From: Homalodisca vitripennis
Taxonomy: Eukaryota > Arthropoda > Insecta > Hemiptera > Cicadellidae
Reading direction: 5' to 3'
Assembly: GCF_021130785.1 (NCBI RefSeq)
Contig: NW_025778002.1
Coordinates: forward strand, 1 to 64,000
DNA length: 64,000 nucleotides
The position numbers and the translations under genes are program-made. The notes under the pieces are model-generated. The model was not told the DNA's origin and made no database searches. It worked only from the letters and a program-made list of their open reading frames with translations. Of this stretch, positions 46,310 to 56,854 are shown piece after piece; position 1 is the first letter of the stretch, and each line of letters opens with the position of its first letter.

Positions 46310-47668
46310 CTATGAGTATAGTGGCCAAGATTTACGCTCAGATTTGACTTCTGGATGTTTATTTACAAACTTTACTCGAGTTTCAAATGCTGATTTTGAA
46401 GCATTGGTTCTCATGATTGGGCCTAAGGTTGCAAGAGCAAATACTAACTTCCGCCAAGCAATAAGTGTTAACGACCGCTTAGCTGTTACTCTTCGTTTTT
46501 TAGCGACAGGAGATTCGTACCACTCTCTTATGTATTTGTTTAAATTATCAAAACAAGCAATATCCCTGATTGTCCCTGAAGTATGTGCTGCTCTAGTTGA
46601 CTGCCTCAAACAGTACGTGCTGCTCTAGTTGACTGCCTCAAACAGTACGTGCTGCTCTAGTTGACTGCCTCAAACAGTACGTGCTGCTCTAGTTGACTGC
46701 CTCAAACAGTACGTGCTGCTCTAGTTGACTGCCTCAAACAGTACGTGCTGCTCTAGTTGACTGCCTCAAACAGTACGTGCTGCTCTAGTTGACTGCCTCA
46801 AACAGTACGTGCTGCTCTAGTTGACTGCCTCAAACAGTACGTGCAGACACCTTCCAAAACTGAAGACTGGGAGAAGATAGCAAGCGGATATAAGGAAACT
46901 TGGCAGTTTAATCAGTGTCTTGGAGCTCTAGACGGAAAGCACATTAATTTTACAAGCACCAGAAGATAGTGGATCTACGTTTTTTAATTATAAAAGTCAA
47001 CACAGTATTGTACTGATGGCCCTAGTAGACTCCAACTATTCGTTTGTATACATTAATGTAGGGTGTCAAGGCAGGATATCAGATGGGGGCGTATTTAAGA
47101 ACTGTGAACTTTGGAAAATTGTGGAAAACGGAACTGGTTTGCCCAAAGATAAACCATTACCCGGAAGAGTATTTGCTGTCACCTATGTAATAGTTGCAGA
47201 TGATGCTTTTGCTTTACATCATCATATTTTAAAACCGTTCCCCGGATACCAAGAGAAAAAAAGTAAAAGAAGAGTATTTAACTATCGATTGTCTCGAGCT
47301 CGAAGGTGCTCTGAAAATGCGTTCGGTATTGTAAGTTCTGTCTTCAGGGTCTTAAGAAAACCTCTACTCTTGAATCCAGAAAAAGTACCCTTGTTACTTG
47401 TGCTTGCATCTATTTGCACAACTTTTTACGGCAGAGCAAGTGTTCAGTTAACATTTACACTCCTCCTGGTTCTTTAGACAGTGTTGCGCCTGATGGAAGT
47501 ATTATTCCAGGACTATGGAGGAATGATACAGATGGACTACAGTCATACTACCCACTTCCTCGAATCGGAAGAAAATCAAGTGACTTTGCAAAGGCCGTGA
47601 GAGAAGAGTGTGCTGAGTATTTTGTCTCAGATGGTGGCAGTGTTGCGTGGCAAAACGACTACACTTAA
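46310..47668 (+). pseudogene. Harbinger nuclease (HARBI1-like), element 1, with expanded repeat
   Basis: Reading YEYSGQDLRSDL then LFTNFTRVSNADFEALVLMI, RLAVTLRFLATGDSYHSLMYLF and VPEVCAALVDCL (46344-46615) is the N-terminal helical domain. The 32-bp repeat array at 46584-46839 interrupts it. Beyond are TEDWEKIASGYKETWQF, LGALDGKHI (first Asp, about 46925), INVGCQGRISDGG, VADDAFALHHH (second Asp, about 47200), RARRCSENAFGI (Glu, about 47310) and AVREECAEYF...WQNDY ending at 47668. Shifts occur near 46960 and 47420. No intron at the site where element 2 has one. Confidence 0.9.
46584..46839. repeat. Minisatellite: eight copies of a 32-bp unit inside the nuclease gene
   Basis: The unit (C/T)GTGCTGCTCTAGTTGACTG...CAGTA is repeated eight times head to tail. 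Copies 2-8 are identical and the first differs only at its first base. The first copy lies in coding frame (CAALVDCLKQY). Seven extra copies add 224 bp, which is not a multiple of three. Confidence 0.97.
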
Positions 47669-47933
47669 ATTTGTGACAAGGCCTACAGTTTGCACAGACT
47701 ATTATTAAAAACGTTTGAGTCAGATTAATCAAACTGTTGTAAAATACTGTTGTAATCTAATTTTTAAATTTTTTTCGTATTTTTATAACTTTAAACTCAT
47801 TTAATGTTTTCATTTTGTTTTTCTTTAAACACTGATTCAGTTATTGTGCTTTAATAAATAAATAATAATAAACAAACCAATGAATAAGTTATTATTATGT
47901 AGTATCTGTTTAGGAATAGGCTTAAGCAAATAT

Positions 47934-48951
47934 TTAAAGGCAATTATTTTTTAACACTGTTAACTCTTTTAACACAATTATTTTTTTTACTGAATGATCA
48001 TGTACTAAGATATGTTTCAAAACACACTTGAAAACTAAAAATCTTAGGAATAAGATCCACACAACGTTTATAAAAGAGAAATTGTCTGGTAAATCCAACA
48101 ATGAAGTGCCCATCAGCAGTGACACATCAGTACTTCCGTGCTCCGGTGGATGAGAAGGTGCAGGTCTCTCTTGGGTTGTGTATGCGGTGACCTCGTTTTC
48201 CTTCTGCATTTCTTCCAACTCCTTCATTTCCGCCTGGAATATCAAATTGTCTATGGCATTTTGTAATTTGCACAAACTCAGTGGGTTTTTTATCTTCCTC
48301 AGACGGTTGGCAACATTCTCACCATAAACAGCGTAATCATCCCTCAATGTTGGTTGTTGACTTTGCAAATCACTCAAGCAGTTTTTCATAATGTCATAAG
48401 CTTCGTTAACTTGATTTTTCTTTAAACGTTTTGCTCTGCCACTTGCACTTAAACTTTCAAGTCCACTTCGTGATGTCCCGGGTGTACTATATCTGGATGG
48501 AGTCTTTACACTAGAAGAAGAAATACTGCTGGCTGTTTCTCGGCAAATGTTGTCAATGTCGTTGTCATCGATGTCACTGGAATCCATGTCGACTGCGGGG
48601 TCATTAGGCTCAGTCAAGTTTGAGAATGTTTCTCGGGGGGTACTGTTGTTTCCTGATAAAAACTGTAAGTATGGAAAACCCCACCAAGGCTTTTTCTTCT
48701 CACTTGTGCCCATTCCTGATTTCAGTATATTCGTTTTCTTCTCTCTTCTATACTGAGCTAAGATGCTGTCTATTTTCTTCTTAACTTCTTCTGCGTTGAC
48801 ACCTAACTCAGTAGCTATGGCGGCATACGCGTCTTTCCTCTTGAATTTATTTTTTATACTCTTTGTCTGAGATATCCCACAACAACTTGTTTGATTCGTA
48901 AAGTTGAATCAACATAACAATATTGTCCTGATTCCAGAAATCTTTACTCAT
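47934..48951 (-). pseudogene. Harbinger accessory protein (MADF/Myb-like), element 1
   Basis: ATG at 48951 opens MSKDFWNQDNIVMLIQLYES, a MADF-type start. After a shift at a run of six T (48850-48855) it continues KFKRKDAYAAIATELGVNAE, then KKIDSILAQYRREKK and PWWGFPYLQFL, completing the domain. The C-terminal half has DDYAVYGENVANRLRKI and NAIDNLIFQAEM, a conserved helical motif shared with element 2. The second Harbinger gene normally helps the nuclease bind its ends. It converges with the nuclease gene, as is common in this superfamily. Confidence 0.8.
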
Positions 48952-49334
48952 CTTGAATGCACAAAAACAAAACAGTAATCCACACCAACTCACAACCAGC
49001 ACTATGGAATACGTCCGCCTTCCACGCGTTACTGTCTCAGACTACCTGACTAACACAAACGTTCGCCAGTTGTTCGCTTCAAGAGCGAACATTGTCTCCG
49101 AACGAAGATGGCGCCGACTTTTGTTCGAGGACGCGTCCCACACTGCAGTTCGCCAAACATTCTCCCCCGAACACCTTAAGCCCCATTTACACTGCCCAAA
49201 CATCCCCGAGCATCGAGCATTCGTGATCGTAGCTCGCCGGTTTTCAACGAGCACGAACGCAAACGAGCCCTCTGTTTACACTGCTCGAGCATTTGTGTCG
49301 ATCAGTTTCTCGTGAGCGTTTGCAGTGAATATTG
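48952..49334. other. Palindrome-rich junction between the two Harbinger elements
   Basis: Short palindromes and repeats built on GAAC/GTTC: GTTCGCTTCAAGAGCGAAC (about 49072), GGACGCGTCC (about 49128) and GAGCATCGAGCATTCG. The stretch TTAAGCCCCATTTACACTGCC (about 49180) is a plausible left end of element 2. I cannot fix the boundaries. Confidence 0.5.
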
Positions 49335-49766
49335 ATGATGGCACCCGGACTGTCAAAACTTGCGGTTTCCGCTGCGGCCGTCCTCATCCTGTTACAGGAG
49401 GAAACGCGAGGAAGGAAAAGGCGACGCGTGTGGGAGTCTTCATTTTTGAAAAAGAGGAACCACACTATTTTGCTGAGAGATTTGAAAGAAGACCACGGAG
49501 GGCTCTTCGAAAACTTCAGCCGAATGTCGTTAGACGATTTCGCCATCATATTGGGAAGGATAGAAGGGAAAATTGCCAAAACCGACACCAACTTCCGAGA
49601 GTGCGTTCCTGCATCAGTCCGGTTGGCGATAACTCTTCGATTTTTAGCAAGTGGTGACTCGTACGGTAGCCTCATGTATCTCTTCAGGGTTTCAAAGCCT
49701 ACAATTTCTTTACTTGTTCCTGAAGTCTGTCGGACCATCGTAGAAGCACTACAGGAGTATGTCAAG
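49335..49766 (+). CDS. Harbinger nuclease (HARBI1-like), element 2, exon 1
   Basis: ATG at 49335 starts the helical N-terminal domain: LKEDHGGLFENFSRMSLDDF, RLAITLRFLASGDSYGSLMY, and VPEVCRTIVEALQEYVK. The exon ends at AAG|GTAAGA in phase and continues at 50715 (MPENEEQWLCESKKF), exactly where element 1 reads through without an intron. Joined, the product is 415-416 aa, normal for the family, and I see no stop or frameshift. Confidence 0.85.
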
Positions 49767-49879
49767 GTAAGAACAAAAATGTATAATATAATTTTATTTT
49801 TGGAAATATATATATTTGGAATAAGTACATGAAAAACGTTGAACGGAACTATTGAATAAAGTGCAAACGTGTGAATATT

Positions 49880-50590
49880 TTAACAGAACGAGGAAAAGAA
49901 TGTTCCTGCTTCTGAGGGTACCCCAGTTCCAGGATCCGAGGCAAATACGGAGGCGAGCGGATCTGCATCATCACTGCTTGATTGATGTGAATGGTCTGTG
50001 GTGGGGGGTTGAGGTTCTAGATGGTGGTATGTAGGAAGAGAGGACAGAGGTGAAGTAGAGTCCCCACTGTACTTTGGTGTAGTCTGTTGTGGATGTAGTA
50101 AAATAGCCGGAGAAGGTGGGCCAGAATTCGCTGACGAAAACGTAGTAGCAGGGGACGGAGAGGCTAAATAATTCGGCGAAACTGATGAGATAAACCGGCG
50201 ATTTTGATGAGGAAGTTCGTCATAGCGGCCCATGTCGGCTTCGAAAAGAATGTTGTTGACGTGGTGCTGGACAAACGCTTGTGTCCTCTTGGAGTAAGAT
50301 TTTAATTTCATCGCAACATGCTCACCATACACATCACAAGCATCACGCCTCACAGCATTATGCAGTATGCCGACCACCTCGTCAACTTGAGACCGTGGAG
50401 AGGCTGGCGTTCTTTTGCGCTTCATTGGAGTAGGCTTTGCAAAACCCAGTGCCGTTTGACTGGAAGCCGATCGTATCTCTTGAGATTGCTGATGAGGGAG
50501 GGTTTGAGTAATTTGGGAAGCAGATTCACTTGTATTGTCGTCCTCTTCCTGAATGAGCTCAACCTTAAAAATGAAGAAATGAATTAGCAA
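49880..50590 (-). CDS. Harbinger accessory protein C-terminal exon, antisense in the nuclease intron
   Basis: A 3' splice site (CATTTTTAAG) precedes VELIQEEDDNTSESASQ at about 50562. Then come KRKRTPASPRSQVDEVVGIL and CDVYGEHVAMKLKSYS...VNNILFEADM, the same helical motif as in the element 1 accessory gene, then a Ser/Pro-rich tail ending at 49880. The exon with the MADF domain is not between here and the nuclease exon 2, so it would have to lie to the right of 51530, where I do not find it. The coding part is likely 49880-50562. Confidence 0.7.
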   Translation of the reverse strand: MLIHFFIFKVELIQEEDDNTSESASQITQTLPHQQSQEIRSASSQTALGFAKPTPMKRKRTPASPRSQVDEVVGILHNAVRRDACDVYGEHVAMKLKSYSKRTQAFVQHHVNNILFEADMGRYDELPHQNRRFISSVSPNYLASPSPATTFSSANSGPPSPAILLHPQQTTPKYSGDSTSPLSSLPTYHHLEPQPPTTDHSHQSSSDDADPLASVFASDPGTGVPSEAGTFFSSFC

Positions 50591-50714
50591 ATTAACTAAA
50601 ATACTTGAGGGTTTTATTACAAACTATTGGTTCCGCTATAAAAATTTAATTGTAGTTATTTAATAGTGTGTAGGTATATAATTTAATTTTGACGCTATGG
50701 GTGTACGTAATAAG

Positions 50715-51530
50715 ATGCCCGAAAATGAAGAACAGTGGCTATGCGAATCCAAGAAATTTGAAGAGAAGTGGGACTTCCCCCATGCTGTTGGAGCCATCGA
50801 CGGAAAGCATGTAGCAATACAGTGTCCGCCCAAAAGCGGGAGCGAATACTTCAATTACAAGTCCTTTTTCAGTTTTGTATTATTTGCGCTTGTCGACGCT
50901 GATTATAACTTCATGTTTGTGGACGTTGGATGTCAAGGCAGGATTTCAGATGGTGGAGTTTTCAAAAATTCTCAGTTGTACGACAATATTGAAAAGGGCA
51001 ACTTGAAACTTCCCCCACCATCTCCACTGCCGAATTCGAGTATCCCCAGCCCGTACGTCATTTTGGGGGACGATGCTTTTGCATTGAGTGACAGTTTGAT
51101 GAAACCGTACTCTGGTTATCATCCACAAGGGTCCCCAGAAAGAATTTACAATTACCGATTGAGCCGGGCCAGAAGGGTGGTAGAGAATGCTTTTGGCATT
51201 TTAGCTTCTGTGTTTCGTGTGCTAAGGAAACCTTTGCTTTTGGAAACTGAGAACGCCAAGTGGGTTGTAATGGCCTGCGTTTACCTCCACAATTTTCTAC
51301 GTAGAAGTGCAAGTTCGTCACATCTATATTGCCCAGTGGGTGCTTTAGATACCGAGGAAAATGGAGAGGTTACACCTGGTACCTGGAGAAATGAGGTGGC
51401 TCCGGCATCCCTTCTTGGTTTGAAAAAAGTACCCAGGAGATCAAATTCTACTGCTAAAGATATCTGCGAGGCCTTTGCAACATACTTCATGACAAATGGA
51501 GCCGTATCATGGCAAAACGATTACGCATGA
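50715..51530 (+). CDS. Harbinger nuclease (HARBI1-like), element 2, exon 2
   Basis: The acceptor GTAATAAG precedes MPENEEQWLCESKKF. Catalytic residues are in VGAIDGKHVAI (Asp, about 50790), VILGDDAFALSDSL (Asp, about 51070) and RARRVVENAFGI (Glu, about 51180). VDVGCQGRISDGGVF and a C-terminal AVSWQNDYA match element 1. The frame is open to TGA at 51528-51530. With exon 1 this is a complete DDE nuclease, the best candidate for an active Harbinger enzyme in the window. Confidence 0.9.
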   Translation: MPENEEQWLCESKKFEEKWDFPHAVGAIDGKHVAIQCPPKSGSEYFNYKSFFSFVLFALVDADYNFMFVDVGCQGRISDGGVFKNSQLYDNIEKGNLKLPPPSPLPNSSIPSPYVILGDDAFALSDSLMKPYSGYHPQGSPERIYNYRLSRARRVVENAFGILASVFRVLRKPLLLETENAKWVVMACVYLHNFLRRSASSSHLYCPVGALDTEENGEVTPGTWRNEVAPASLLGLKKVPRRSNSTAKDICEAFATYFMTNGAVSWQNDYA

Positions 51531-51599
51531 TAGCATTCTGATTGCGCCTAAACCTCAAGTTATCAACACTGAAGATAGCCCTAAGGATAGTTATAGTAA

Positions 51600-51925
51600 A
51601 GTCTTGAAGTCAAGTACAAGAAATAGGGTTATTTATGGATCTTTGGAATCAAAGGGCAGCGTTCCTTTGAAGACTGTTAAGAGAATGTTCTGGTTATTTC
51701 TCTATCTGGCTTGGTGTGCAGCAAATTCTTTATGTTTGAACCAGAGTAAAACCCAAAATCTTATGTTTAGTTTAAGAAATGATGTTGACATATATAATAT
51801 TAAATTTCTTGGTGTTTATGTACAGTCTAATATTAAATGGAATGTTCATATTGAAATGTTATGTAAAAAGATGGCAAGACGCTGTAACATCTTAATTACA
51901 TTCCACATTTTACAGGAAAACATTT
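51600..51925 (+). pseudogene. LINE reverse-transcriptase C-terminal fragment
   Basis: The frame 51496-51927 reads WCAANSLCLNQSKTQNLMF and IKFLGVYVQSNIKWNVHIE, the segment that follows the YADD motif in CR1/Jockey-like reverse transcriptases (KT...F, FLGV...W..H). No other LINE domain is nearby; it directly follows Harbinger element 2. Confidence 0.8.
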
Positions 51926-51929
51926 AATG

Positions 51930-53290
51930 GAGTTTTGAAAATTTCTCTTCAATTGAGCTGACACATTTTTCTGGAAACCTATAGGTCCTTCCGGTCGAAG
52001 TGTAAGGAGGATCAACAATTGTAAGTACATGAGGTATCGGCATGGGGCAAATGCCCTCTCGCTTTGGCCAATGAAATGATGGTGATGGCCCTGCAGGATA
52101 CATCAATTTAAGTCACATCACATAACCTTCTTCTTTATTCACTTCAGTTATGATTTGAAAGTTCTATAGATTATCATATTTACAAGCCACGTAGCATGAT
52201 GGATTCAAATTTTCTTCTGTCACAAATGATGTTGATTTATTCCTCAAGTTAAACGTCAGGGTAGGTTTCTCATCGGAACTGATCCTCCTTGCTTCCAAGT
52301 TCCTTGAACTGTCTATCGGCTTAAAGTTATGGAAGCTTCTGGTTCCATGGACTGTTAGTACGTCCTCAAGCGCTTTTCCAAGTCAGAACGTGTTTTAAGC
52401 ATATCATCTTTAGAAATAAAATAAAAATTAACTTTTGTAATGTTTGATTTACAAAACTCATACAAATGTGATGGAGACAGAATCTGATTTCCAACAGGTC
52501 TCTGAAGACTTTCCTTTCTTGCCAACCTTTTCACGGTGCCTTCAATTCCATCGCATTCTGTCTTTCCATGGCTTGTTGCAAAACACGACCACTGTGCCTT
52601 GATCTTAAAATCTTGTTCATGCAAGCAGAGGTTGATAAAATTAAATTTATCTTTATATTGGCCTGCACAGTCATCTCTGAAGTAGTGAAACTGTGTTACA
52701 TGTGAATAATTTTCTTTAATGTACTCTGACACAATTTCTTGAATTTTGTAGACCATAGAAACATCATGTTTCATGTCATCGGATATTATACGAGTACAAA
52801 GAGACAACACTAACCTTTCATTTTCAACACTGCTTGGTTAACTATAATAGGGTGTACAGTGCAGGAATCAGATGTCCAGTGGTATCCCTGGGCTTCATCC
52901 TGGATAGTGAACAAGTAATTTTCACTGAAGTCCAATGACACTACAGCAATGTTTCCATTGGAAGATTCCTTTAGAGTTTTGAAAACTTTGATTGCGACTT
53001 AGCAATGAAGGAGTGGGGAACAAGCTTTTCCAATTTAGATGTTAGGTCATCAATATAGCATTCAATGTTTGCTGTTTGAGTAATCATTTGATATCTGTTG
53101 GTTGAAAACCACTGATTAAATTCAATTGAGTCGTCTTCGTCATAATCTTCAAATTTTGTAAGTAAAAAACTAGTTAGATTTTCCTTTGCTGGGCATAGGC
53201 TATTTCTGTCGTAGCCCCTAAAATATTTACGATACTTTCATCATCTAGCAGGTCGTTGTTGTTGGAGGTAGCTCGATCGTCGTCCTCTTT
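51930..53290 (-). pseudogene. Unclassified DDE-like transposon gene
   Basis: Pieces in several frames, right to left: IEFNQWFSTNRYQM and IDDLTSKLEKLVPHSFIAKS (about 53100-53000), VVSLDFSENYLFTIQDEAQG (about 52900), FHYFRDDCAGQYKDKFNFIN (about 52680), FATSHGKTECDGIEGTVKRL (about 52570), and a C-terminal YPAGPSPSFHWPKREGICPM (about 52070). This set recurs in uncharacterised insect proteins, and the Asp-rich DDCAGQYK and ATSHGK-x-x-x-DG motifs suggest an RNase H-like transposase. I cannot name the superfamily. Frameshifts and missing pieces show it is dead. Confidence 0.55.
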
Positions 53291-53324
53291 TGACCTCCAG
53301 CTAGGTGTGGAGAAGTTAATCTCA

Positions 53325-53720
53325 TCAGTTTCGTTCTTGTTTTTTTTTGTTTATTGAGAAAATCAAACTCCTGTTTAGAATTAGATCATTTCCTGAGTCA
53401 GATTCCTCTAGTTCTTTGTGTAGCAAAATTCTTCTTAAAGAGGCAGTAAACTCTCTGCATGAGGGGTTATTATCATAGCCTCCGCGAGAACGTATATATC
53501 CGAACAAACGTTCCAGGTGATCTTGGCTAGTTTTATACAGCGGTAAATATTTAAACTGGCCTTTACCTACAAAGTGCTCATATGCAGCCAAAGTACTTTC
53601 GATACATGCTAGGAAGCCAAGAAACCCAGTCTTTCGCTTGCCAGTGTTGTCCTTAACTCTCCGGCTGATAATAAGAAACTCCCAGAATGATAAGCTAGAA
53701 TTTGCCCGTGTGTAGCATAT
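53325..53720 (-). pseudogene. P-element (THAP9-like) transposase C-terminal fragment
   Basis: The reading is TGFLGFLACIESTLAAYEHF, then LPLYKTSQDHLERLFGYIRS and RGGYDNNPSCREFTASLRRI. The YKTSQDH-x-E-x-F-F/G-x-IRSRGG-x-NNP block is diagnostic of the C-terminal part of P-element/THAP9 transposases. No THAP domain or end sequence is found nearby. Confidence 0.85.
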
Positions 53721-54112
53721 TTTTAAGAAATTTACTAAAAATATTTAATAAATTAAAAGTTTATAAGTGTTATATATAATTTTTTTTTGTTATTAACTAT
53801 AGAATAATTTACAGTAATAAAAGTATTCACTTAGCATATTTATTTTTATTTACCCATAGAACTGAAAATGTTAATTAAGAGAAATATTTTTTCAAAGTTT
53901 CAAGCTTTGTAGCTTTATTTTCTAAAGATATCAAGACACTCCAAATGTAAGAATTATACACCATATTATAATGAACAAAAGTCTTTATGACATATACACA
54001 TATTTACAACACAAAACATGTTTTCTTTCAAAAACTGAAAAAATGCACAAATGCTTTTTTTTAGTCATCTTCACTAAAGTAGGTCCTCTTCCTCCTCCCT
54101 GAATGTGTAGGC
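53721..54112. other. AT-rich spacer
   Basis: No open frame or repeat of note. TTTAATAAATTAAAAG and similar low-complexity sequence. Confidence 0.5.
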
Positions 54113-54940
54113 CTAGTAAAAATCAATGGGTGTGAGGTCAGGTGACCGTGGAGGCCAAGGGACGGGACCTCCACGTCCAATCCAACGATCTCCATACACT
54201 TCATTCAAATGTTGTCTAGCAATCAGGGAAAAGTGGGCTGGTGCTCTATCGTGTTGGAACCACATTCTTTGTCTAGTTTCAATAGGAACATGTTCCAACA
54301 GCTCAGGTAAGATTTCCCTCAATAAAACTTCATAAGTAGGTCCGTTCAGTCTGTTTGGTATAATGTGTGGCCCAATCAAATATCCGTTCTACTATTCCAG
54401 CCCAGTTATTGACAGAAAATTTGTGCTGAAACTTACGTTGCACAATTTCATGAGGGTTCTCTTCAGCCCATAAATGGCTGTTTCGGCTATTAAATATGCC
54501 ATCTCGAGTAAATGACGCTTCGTCAGTAAAGAGAACATACCTTAAAAAATCGGGTTCATCAACTAATTTATGAAGGAACCAACGAGAGCAGTCTACCCTG
54601 AGAGGAAAATCTGCAGGTTCTAAGGCTTGTACTTTCTGATGTCTGTAAGGGCACAAACGTTCTTCATTTAACACTTTCCACACAGAACTGTTGCATACAT
54701 CCAAATTATGAGCAATAGCGCGAACGTTGGTGGAGGGGTTTTCTTCTACGAATAATAAAACCTCTTCTTCAAAATCAACAGTCCGTACGGATTTTACCCG
54801 TTCTACAACATTACTTTTCAAATGTCCAGTTTCCCTAAGACGAATATGAACGGCATTGAAGACGCTATGAACTGGGTGCAGCATATCTGGAAAGCGCTCT
54901 CTGTTGTACAATCTGCTAGCTACTTTCAAACCTCCAGTTT
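54113..54940 (-). pseudogene. mariner/Tc1-type transposase fragment inside the Sola-like gene
   Basis: Reads LKVASRLYNRERFPDMLHP, NPSTNVRAIAHNLDVCNSSV, YVLFTDEASFTRDGIFNSR (catalytic Asp, about 54520), then after a shift near 54375 VWAGI..., WFQHDRAPAHFSLIARQHLN (second Asp) and WPPRSPDLTPIDFY (third Asp, about 54120). It lacks the first residues and the end after DFY, so it is truncated at both sides. Its 5' end is joined in frame to Sola-like sequence (MEWKEVLLAARPSNPFDI to about 54945), creating a chimeric 240-codon frame 54330-55052. Confidence 0.85.
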
Positions 54941-56243
54941 TCTTCATAATTTTTTCTGCAGGGGCGAAATCTTTGAAATCTGACAGATCCATGCAAATTA
55001 TGTCAAATGGATTACTAGGCCTAGCAGCAAGAAGAACTTCTTTCCACTCCATAGGGCAGTGTACAATAGCAGTTTTCTTCTGTCTTTATATTAAACTAAA
55101 ATCCCTATCACAGGGAAGAATACTATGGCCACTTACAAGAAATTTCTGTAAAATATCTACAGGTTAATCGAAGCTGGAACATGATAAACATTGTCCAGTT
55201 ATTTGTTTTGCCCAACACAACGATCAGACCAAACAATCAACTTTCATGGCATTCAAGACGACTGAACTTTGTAGTGACATATTTTAGAAAACGTGAAACT
55301 ATTTCAGTAGACCCTCTTGCTCCAATAGATTCATGCCACTACATCATTGTGGCCTGGCCTGTACCTAAAAAGTGGTTTACATAGTTGTATGTAGAATACT
55401 GCCTCTGATAGAACATTGAAGAATGTGTTAAAGTTGGACAAAATAACACTTGCTGAAGATCAGTGCATAATACAACAAGATTATCATTATTTTTGGCAGC
55501 TTCTTGATCTAATCTAAGATTTTCATAACCAGCTTCAGCTTTCATATGATGCATTTTACTGTCAAACTCTAAAGATTTCAGTTTTTCTTTATCTGCTGTG
55601 TGACTCATTTCCAGAAAAAATGAATCACATGTTTTGCGCGTGTCATTGCGGGGCAGCCCAAACTTCAGCTTAAAATCACGATAAAAAACATCAGTGTATG
55701 TTTTTTTGGACAGTTTTACATCAGGATATTTCTCGGTAAACATGTCATACATCTTGTTCAAATTTAAATCAGGCGATAAATACTCTTTAGAGGTTTTCTT
55801 TCTACTATAATGGCTTTCTTGGTGAGGAAAGGATGCGATATGTTCCTGAATTTTCATTATAACTTCATCAGAAATGGCGTTAGGACTATTACTATGTGTG
55901 CCTCGTTGGTCAGTCAGATCTTCATTGTTTTTCAATTTCTCGACTAGTACTTGAATTCTTCGTGGAGTAACACGAAAATTTGCATACATTTTTTTGACAA
56001 ACTCTTTTCTCCTCCGATTTCTGAAGGTATATAATACCTTACAGTGCATTGCCTCCGTGATATATCTTCATGTTGAACTCGTTTTCTTGGTTCACCTAGT
56101 ATTATACAGTTTGATGCCAAATATGAAGTTTGTTCATCATAGGTTTTCTCGCGGAACTGGTGGAATAGTTCCAGTTTATTTTCTGTGGATAAGTTGTGAG
56201 CATAACAGTTCCCACGGCATTTGCAGATAGGACCCTGAAACAA
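54941..56243 (-). pseudogene. Sola-like transposase copy 2, main exon
   Basis: Acceptor TTTTGTTTCAG opens GPICKCRGNCYAHNLSTENK (Cys cluster), then RRQCTVRYYIPSE; a shift near 56010 leads to MYANFRVTPRRIQVLVEKL, ESHYSRKKTSKEYLSPDLN, LVVLCTDLQQVLFCPT (about 55460) and, after stops, MWHESIGARGSTEIVSRFL, VWSDRC-GQNNNW (about 55230) and the C-terminal LVSGHSILPCDRDFSL. The order of motifs matches 9855-12184, so both belong to one family. The mariner fragment interrupts its end, and Kolobok-like copy 2 separates this exon from the upstream one at 62679. Confidence 0.7.
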
Positions 56244-56854
56244 AACAAAACTAACAATATGCTAATAATGAATGGACAATAATCATTGAAGCCATTGTTA
56301 AAATGCAAGGTATTTTACAAGCTACCCTAAGCTAACTTCATCTTGTTTCTAACATAAACTTAAAATTATATTACGTTTAATATATTCAGGAATAAACATG
56401 TTTTTGATCAGCCTAAATAGATATAAATATTTAAGGGGAGCGGGAAAGGCCTATCTCGCCAATGTTAAATTTGCCATCTTTAGGTACACTTTTCTTCAAA
56501 AGTTGTAAAGCTATGACTTTCAAATTTTAGGGCTATATTTACCAACTCTTTTTGTGTTGACAGACCCAATGTTACACCTACTAATCACATATTACCTTAA
56601 AAAATCATTTTTTAATAGAACACTAAAAAAAATTAAACATTTTTACAAAACATAAATTTTTTATTACAAAACTAGTAATGTGAGATTAATAAAAATGGGT
56701 CTAAATATTACTTATACCCCAACAATGATGTGTAAAAAATTTCAGGTATGTAGGTTAATTATTTACAGAGATAAGTGTACCTTTGTTTAATAAAATGCAA
56801 CTTTCGGCAAATTGCGACTGAACTCAATAAACTAAAAGGCATACAATATCTACC

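Noticed and set aside
46584..46839. Regular 32-bp repeats resembling a CRISPR array
   Set aside because: The units abut without spacers and derive from the coding sequence; the genome is eukaryotic.
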